Of a stretch of DNA of 33,910 nt, positions 29,593-33,910 are shown piece after piece (position 1 is the stretch's first letter; the number at the start of each line of letters is the position of its first letter). Source of the stretch: a virus. The stretch lies in IMG/VR virus record IMGVR_UViG_3300018074_000013, positions 1 to 33,910 of that record; one strand, written 5' to 3'. The notes under the pieces are model-generated. The model had not been told where the DNA came from. It saw only the letters and a program-made list of their open reading frames with translations, and made no database searches. Both the position numbers and the translations under genes were made by a program.

Positions 29593-32478
29593 ATGATACT
29601 CGCCGAAGTCGGTCTCGTCGCGGTAATAGTCATCGGCCTCATCCTGTCCGCTGTCACTGTCGCCCTGAGCGAGCTCCTGCGCCCAAAGCCGAAGTTCGAA
29701 AACGCCCGACCGGCCGGGATCGGGGAATTCAAGTTCCCGACGGCGATAGAGGGTCGGCCCGTGCCGATTGTCTTCGGAACCGTAAAGTACAAAGGGCCGA
29801 ACGTCGTCTGGTATGGCGACCTGCGCCAGACGGCCATAAGGACCAAGATCAAAACTGGGCTCTGGTCCTCGCGGAAGATCACGACCGGCTTCCAGTACCG
29901 GGTCGGATTCCAGCTCGGCCTGTGTCGAGGTCCGATCGCCGCCCTGACCAAGGTCTGGGTCGGAGATGTGGAGGTCTTCTCGGGCTCCGTCACCGTTGAG
30001 GCAGCCGGAATCGTAATCAATAATTCCCTCCTCTTCGGCGGCGATGATCTCGGGACCGGGGGCGTGGACGGAACGCTCCGGCTCCACCTGGGAAGCGAGA
30101 CGCAGGCGGCGGATGTCTATCTAGGGACCGTCCAGTCGCCCATACCGAGCTACCGCGGGACATGCTATGTCGTCTGGGAGGGTGGGTACATAGGCAACTC
30201 GACTCAGATCAAGCCGTGGGCCTTCGAGATCCAGCGGTTCCCGAACTCCCTCGGGCTGCCGAGCGGACAACACATCGTCGCGATCTTCGAGGCAAACCCC
30301 GCCGCGGTGATCTACGAGTTTCTGACGGATGGCGATTGGGGCCTTGGACTCCCGACCTCTGATGTGGATTCGACGAGCTTCCTCGCGGCGGGCGCCACGC
30401 TATTCACGGAGGGCAACGGATTCTCGTTTGTCCTCGATCAGGTGCGGGACGCGAGCGAGTTCCTGCGGGAAGTCGAGCGACAGATCGACGGGATAGTGTT
30501 CCTGGATCCAGGGACTGGGAAACTAAAGCTCAAATTGACGCGGGCCGACTATGACATCAACACAGTACCGCAAATCGACGCGACGAACGTCAAGGAGGTC
30601 AAGGATTTCATGCGCGGGACCTGGGACGAGACCACGAATCAGATCCGAATCCAGTTCACGGATCGTGACAAAAAATACTCCGAGAGCTTCGCCCAGGCGC
30701 ACGATCTCGCGAACCAGCGGGTGCAGGGCGGGGAAATCGTGGCCGTCACCGAGAACTTTCCAGGGGTAAAGAGCCGGGCATTAGCGAATAATATAGCCTC
30801 CCGTTCTCTCCGCCAGCTCAGCGCGCCGCTGGCGAAGGCGAACATCGTGATCGATCGAACCGGTTGGAACCTCAACCTCGGGGACGCGGTGGCGTGGACC
30901 GATGCGACCCTTGGGTTTACGAAGCTTGCCATGCGGATCATCCGAGTGGACATTGGGAGCGAGATCGAAGGGAGCATAGAGCTGGGCATGATTCAAGACG
31001 TGTTCTCGTTCGCGAGCCCATTCTTCGGGCAGCCCGACAATACGCTCTGGACGCTACCGAGCCAAAATGTGGATCCCTTCCCGACGGCCAATCAGCGAGC
31101 GATCGAGGCCCCCAAGGCGCTGACGGACCGCGACGAGGCGTTACCGGGCGTGGCGGACCGGATCTTCGCGACCGGCCGACTCGTCACCGGGAACGAGATA
31201 ACGCATCGGATCTGGCAGCGAAACGCAGTCGGTGCGCCGAGCGGATCATTCATCCTCTCGGGCGAGGTCTACGGATTCTGCCTGATGGGTGAGCTGCGGA
31301 CGGCGCTCACCGCCGGGACCGGTAATCCAATGACCGTGCAAATGAATGGGACGCCCGACACCTTGGCCGCCCTCCAGGCGGCATTCACAGTTTCGCCGTC
31401 AGCCGGTGATATCGGGCAGAACCTGGTGAACCTGATCCTGGTGGACGACGAGTTCATGGCGATCACGACGGTGGTGAACCAAACGACCCACCTTGACCTC
31501 CAGAATACCTACCGAGGGATGCTGGACACCGCGCCGGCGGCCCACGCGGTAAATGCGAAGATATTCCTGGTATTCGTCGGATCGGGCCTCTCTGACGTCA
31601 CGATCCCGCCCACGAACAACGTCGACGTAAAGCTGCGACCCAGGAGCAGGACCGACGAGGTGACCGAGGCGGAAGCCGTCACGATCAGTTTCACGATGGC
31701 CAACCGGGCGCGCCGGCCCTACCCGCCGACCCAGCTCAAGCTGAACACGGTCCTCTATCCGACGAGCGTAGATTTTGATACCCTCAAAAGTGGAGGGACA
31801 ACTCTCGACGATCGCGGGATCGATTCGGCCTATACGCGGCGGGACTTCCGGCGGCTGGACGAGGTCCAGCAGATCCTGACGGACGCCGGCACGCTCGATC
31901 CGACCTTCCCGGCTGCGAACAACACCAAGTACAAGGCGAAGCTGATCAAGGATCCGGCGGGAACTCCTGTGACGCTCTTCGAGACGGTATTCAATACCGG
32001 GCAGGCGACGATCTTCCTCTCGAGGACCCGGATCCTCCGGAATAACGCCGGGGTGAAGCCGACGAGCCTCCGAGTGGAGATCACGGCCCGGCACGACCTT
32101 GAGGGCGTCACCTCCGACGCTATTCAACTCCTGCGGTTCGACTTCTCGGTGGGCGCATCCACGTTGGACAATGATACCAATATGGGAGTAATTGCCCAGA
32201 ACGTGACCAGCTCCCCCTTCACGGCGCCCACCGCCGGTACGTACACATTCACGATCGGGACCGTACTGCCAGTCTCCGGGACCGTGGAGGCTAACATCAA
32301 CGGCGGGGTCTTCACCACCGTGATTGCGGCCGGCCTCACGACCGGGACCCTGGCCGGAGTCGCGGTCTCGGACCTGATCCGCACTAGGCACACGTCGAGC
32401 GGCTCCGGGATCGAGACTTTTCTTGAGGTCGACTCCCCGGGTGGAAGCACGGTGGATGGGTACGCGATACTCGTGTGA
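29593..32478 (+). CDS. Central tail-tip (J-like host specificity) protein, 961 aa
   Basis: ATG with AAGGACTGGATTAAACA upstream. Largest gene in the window. N-terminal hydrophobic helix (GLVAVIVIGLILSAVTVAL, about 7-25), then a region with IEGRPVPIVFGTVKYKGPNV and YRVGFQLGLCRGPIAALTKV, NPAAVIYEFLTDGDWGLGLP and FLREVERQIDGIVFLDPGTG. These are hallmarks of the tail tip attachment or central hub proteins related to lambda J and GTA hub proteins. The C-terminal third has fibronectin-like and beta domains (TGTLAGVAVSDLIR), probably receptor-contacting. It ends the tail operon. Confidence 0.87.
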   Translation: MILAEVGLVAVIVIGLILSAVTVALSELLRPKPKFENARPAGIGEFKFPTAIEGRPVPIVFGTVKYKGPNVVWYGDLRQTAIRTKIKTGLWSSRKITTGFQYRVGFQLGLCRGPIAALTKVWVGDVEVFSGSVTVEAAGIVINNSLLFGGDDLGTGGVDGTLRLHLGSETQAADVYLGTVQSPIPSYRGTCYVVWEGGYIGNSTQIKPWAFEIQRFPNSLGLPSGQHIVAIFEANPAAVIYEFLTDGDWGLGLPTSDVDSTSFLAAGATLFTEGNGFSFVLDQVRDASEFLREVERQIDGIVFLDPGTGKLKLKLTRADYDINTVPQIDATNVKEVKDFMRGTWDETTNQIRIQFTDRDKKYSESFAQAHDLANQRVQGGEIVAVTENFPGVKSRALANNIASRSLRQLSAPLAKANIVIDRTGWNLNLGDAVAWTDATLGFTKLAMRIIRVDIGSEIEGSIELGMIQDVFSFASPFFGQPDNTLWTLPSQNVDPFPTANQRAIEAPKALTDRDEALPGVADRIFATGRLVTGNEITHRIWQRNAVGAPSGSFILSGEVYGFCLMGELRTALTAGTGNPMTVQMNGTPDTLAALQAAFTVSPSAGDIGQNLVNLILVDDEFMAITTVVNQTTHLDLQNTYRGMLDTAPAAHAVNAKIFLVFVGSGLSDVTIPPTNNVDVKLRPRSRTDEVTEAEAVTISFTMANRARRPYPPTQLKLNTVLYPTSVDFDTLKSGGTTLDDRGIDSAYTRRDFRRLDEVQQILTDAGTLDPTFPAANNTKYKAKLIKDPAGTPVTLFETVFNTGQATIFLSRTRILRNNAGVKPTSLRVEITARHDLEGVTSDAIQLLRFDFSVGASTLDNDTNMGVIAQNVTSSPFTAPTAGTYTFTIGTVLPVSGTVEANINGGVFTTVIAAGLTTGTLAGVAVSDLIRTRHTSSGSGIETFLEVDSPGGSTVDGYAILV

Positions 32479-32498
32479 TATAATCGACGTTGCTCCCC

Positions 32499-32738
32499 AT
32501 GATGCCCGAGGACGTACGAGACATAGTCCGAGAGACCGTCCGAGAGACCCTAGAGAGCCTCGGATTCGACCTGCGGAACCCAACGGAGACCCAGGCGGAC
32601 ATGCAGGCTCTGCGCGAGTGGCGTTTGATAGTAAGGAGGGCTCGGGGGCACGTAGTGATCACGCTCCTGGGGATCTTGGTGACCGGCGCGTGCGCTGCGT
32701 TGTGGCTGGGTCTAAAGACCTGGATGAGACGAGAATAG
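32499..32738 (+). CDS. Small C-terminally anchored membrane protein, holin-like
   Basis: ATG ATG at 32499/32502; an in-frame TTG at 32490 is possible. No good SD is present (ATAATCGACGTTGCTCCCC), so the start is uncertain. 79 aa: helical N-terminal half MPEDVRDIVRETVRETLESL, then ADMQALREWRLIVRRARGHV and one membrane segment ITLLGILVTGACAALWLGL near the C-terminus, ending KTWMRRE. Small proteins with this 'EWR..V...R....LL.LLVT......W.G.K' ending are frequent after tail-tip genes and are often suspected holins. Overlaps the next start (TAGTG). Confidence 0.65.
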   Translation: MMPEDVRDIVRETVRETLESLGFDLRNPTETQADMQALREWRLIVRRARGHVVITLLGILVTGACAALWLGLKTWMRRE

Positions 32739-33058
32739 TGGCCTCCCTCAGAGACGTGATCCGATTCTGTCAGGACGGCGAGCTCCTATGGGTCCTTGAG
32801 AAGACCGTCATCGACCTCGGCTTTGAGAACGATCCAGAGGTCCGGGGCGCGCGCCGCAGTCGTGCCTTCGTCGGGATTCCTGCCGCCGTCTTCAAAAGAT
32901 TATTCGACGAGAAAGGAAAAAACATTGCCTTTGCACAAGCTTCCACCAGAGAAGATCGAGAAGCTGATCGCCCTCCGCAAACAGGGCCTATCCCTCAGGA
33001 AGATAGCTACCCGACTCGGGATCCACTACACGACGTGCCTGAACTACCTGAAGGATGA
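32738..33058 (+). CDS. Unknown protein, 106 aa, with out-of-frame 3' overlap
   Basis: GTG overlaps the upstream TAG (TAGTG). Residues 1-64 look normal (ASLRDVIRFCQDGELLWVLE; RSRAFVGIPAAVFKRLFDEK). Residues 65-106 (STREDREADRPPQTGPIPQ...) are read from the same DNA as the HTH of the next gene and are low in structure. The overlap is 134 bases, long for this genome. Either the tail is tolerated filler or the stop has been lost or moved. Function unknown. Confidence 0.6.
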   Translation: MASLRDVIRFCQDGELLWVLEKTVIDLGFENDPEVRGARRSRAFVGIPAAVFKRLFDEKGKNIAFAQASTREDREADRPPQTGPIPQEDSYPTRDPLHDVPELPEG

Positions 33059-33910
33059 TTACAGCCCCCACGAGGGGCGCGGTCAGGCACCCCCGGAGCC
33101 GACCGAGAAGATCGTAGATAGGCGAGAAATCGATGGCTCGATCGAGATGACGAGCCACGACCGGCTTCTAAGCGCAGAGGAGCTGATGAGGATCTGCCGG
33201 GCGGATCCAAAAGTATGGATTCCCGAGTATCACAAGCCGAACGTCTGGCAAGGATTTTATAAGCTGAAGAATTGGCTTCCCCACGAGAAGATCAAGAAGA
33301 TCATCGCGATGGCGGAGGCGGGGAGGTCGATCCAGCAGATCCAGGAGGAGATCCAGTCTCCGCAATATGGCCACTGCAAGGTCAACCTCTTCCAATCCAG
33401 ATTGATCCTACGCCGAGCCGTGCCGGAGCCGCTGGAGAAGGCGATCCTCGAGTTCGTCAGGAAGAATGTTCGACCGATCGCGGCGCCTAAGAAAACTAAG
33501 AAACGCACCGGCGAGTTCATGGTATGCGCCGGACTGTGGGATGCCCATTTAGGCATGTACGCTTGGCACTCCGAGACCGGAAACGACTTCGATGTGAAGA
33601 TCGCGCGGAGGAGAATAATCAATTCCGTGGACGGCCTGATCGAAGAACTGAAACCATACCGCATCGAACGTCTGATCATGCCGATCGGGAACGACCTGAT
33701 GCACTTCGATTCCGTCAGGCAGAAGACGGCGTTCGGAGATCACCTCCTGGATACCGACAGCCGCTTCGCCAAGGTCTACGTAACGGCCCTCGAATGCCTC
33801 TCGTATCTAGTCGATCGCTCCCTCGAGATGTGCGACGACGTGGATCTTCTCTACTGTCCGGGCAATCACGATACGACATCGAGCTTTACTCTCTGCGCCG
33901 CACTAGCCCA
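32925..33910 (+). CDS. HTH-metallophosphoesterase, 3' truncated
   Basis: TTG start with GAAAGGAAAAAACA upstream; the frame runs off the window after 328 codons. Residues 8-44 are a helix-turn-helix (EKLIALRKQGLSLRKIATRL). After a long linker, a calcineurin-like metallophosphoesterase begins: WDAHLG (D206, H208), IGNDLMHFD (N256, D257) and CPGNHDTTSSF (GNHD 313-316). These are the metal-binding motifs of Mre11/SbcD-type phosphoesterases. Similar phage proteins appear to act as nucleases or phosphodiesterases on DNA. The remaining C-terminal motifs (GH.H) are outside the window. It begins the non-structural part of the genome. Confidence 0.82.
   Translation, partial: MPLHKLPPEKIEKLIALRKQGLSLRKIATRLGIHYTTCLNYLKDDYSPHEGRGQAPPEPTEKIVDRREIDGSIEMTSHDRLLSAEELMRICRADPKVWIPEYHKPNVWQGFYKLKNWLPHEKIKKIIAMAEAGRSIQQIQEEIQSPQYGHCKVNLFQSRLILRRAVPEPLEKAILEFVRKNVRPIAAPKKTKKRTGEFMVCAGLWDAHLGMYAWHSETGNDFDVKIARRRIINSVDGLIEELKPYRIERLIMPIGNDLMHFDSVRQKTAFGDHLLDTDSRFAKVYVTALECLSYLVDRSLEMCDDVDLLYCPGNHDTTSSFTLCAALA

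Noticed and set aside
31399-32583. A 394-codon minus-strand frame opposite the J-like gene (and similar ones at 24320-25504 and 14840-15925)
   Set aside because: No SD, charged low-complexity composition and a convincing gene on the sense strand.
32917-32923. A second A AAA AAC heptamer, in phase with the 32738 frame
   Set aside because: A -1 shift here reaches a stop after about 14 codons and does not join the metallophosphoesterase frame, which would need +1. Probably chance within the SD region.

Overview
The window is a 33.9 kb stretch of the virion-gene region of a tailed double-stranded DNA phage (Caudoviricetes), most likely an uncultured siphovirus. The evidence is a terminase, DUF4055 portal, MuF head protein, scaffold, HK97-fold capsid, head-tail connectors, tail tube, frameshifted tail chaperone, tape measure and tail-tip genes, in that order. 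DNA is GC-rich, genes are tightly packed with ATGA/TAATG overlaps, and GTG or TTG starts are common. The host cannot be named; two lipobox proteins show only that it is a bacterium with lipoprotein export. No tRNA, rRNA, CRISPR array or integrase was seen.

Layout: 1-408 is the 3' part of a small-terminase-like gene. 428-6200 holds virion-type or unknown proteins, including a tandem paralog pair (2308-3960) and a 527-aa protein built almost wholly of 14-residue Trp-Glu repeats (4308-5891). 6194-7023 has small genes, one a lipoprotein. 7020-12791 is the packaging and portal block: large terminase, portal, zinc-ribbon proteins and MuF. 12793-14643 holds small genes and the scaffold. 14655-15782 is the major capsid gene with a promoter-like leader and a 3' hairpin. 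15800-18156 holds a decoration-like protein and the connector/terminator genes. 18185-23927 covers tail tube, chaperone G/GT with a -1 slippery site, an HK97-gp10-like protein, an antisense lipoprotein and the tape measure. 23935-24275 is a non-coding pentanucleotide array. 24323-32478 is the tail tip. 32499-33910 starts a new block: a membrane protein, an unknown protein and a truncated HTH-metallophosphoesterase.

The main discovery candidate is in the MuF gene. A 291-aa intein (11532-12404) sits in the conserved H-x-N/C-R-S motif. Its homing endonuclease appears to be encoded on the opposite strand, nested entirely inside the intein (11535-12338, minus). The antisense gene has a Vsr/EDxHD-like PD-(D/E)XK pattern, its own Shine-Dalgarno and GTG start buried in intein block F codons, a promoter-like element across the intein/extein junction, and a TAA stop that is the complement of intein codon 2. 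The sense-strand middle of the intein is Ser/Arg/Leu-rich filler, as expected if the minus strand carries the information.

Other notable items are the Trp-Glu repeat protein, a Gly-rich beta module (GGTGYTVND...GGTGTGAT) found five times in three virion genes, the pentanucleotide array with a 64-bp higher-order period, an apparent +1 frameshift near 2176, and a lipoprotein gene running against the tail operon.
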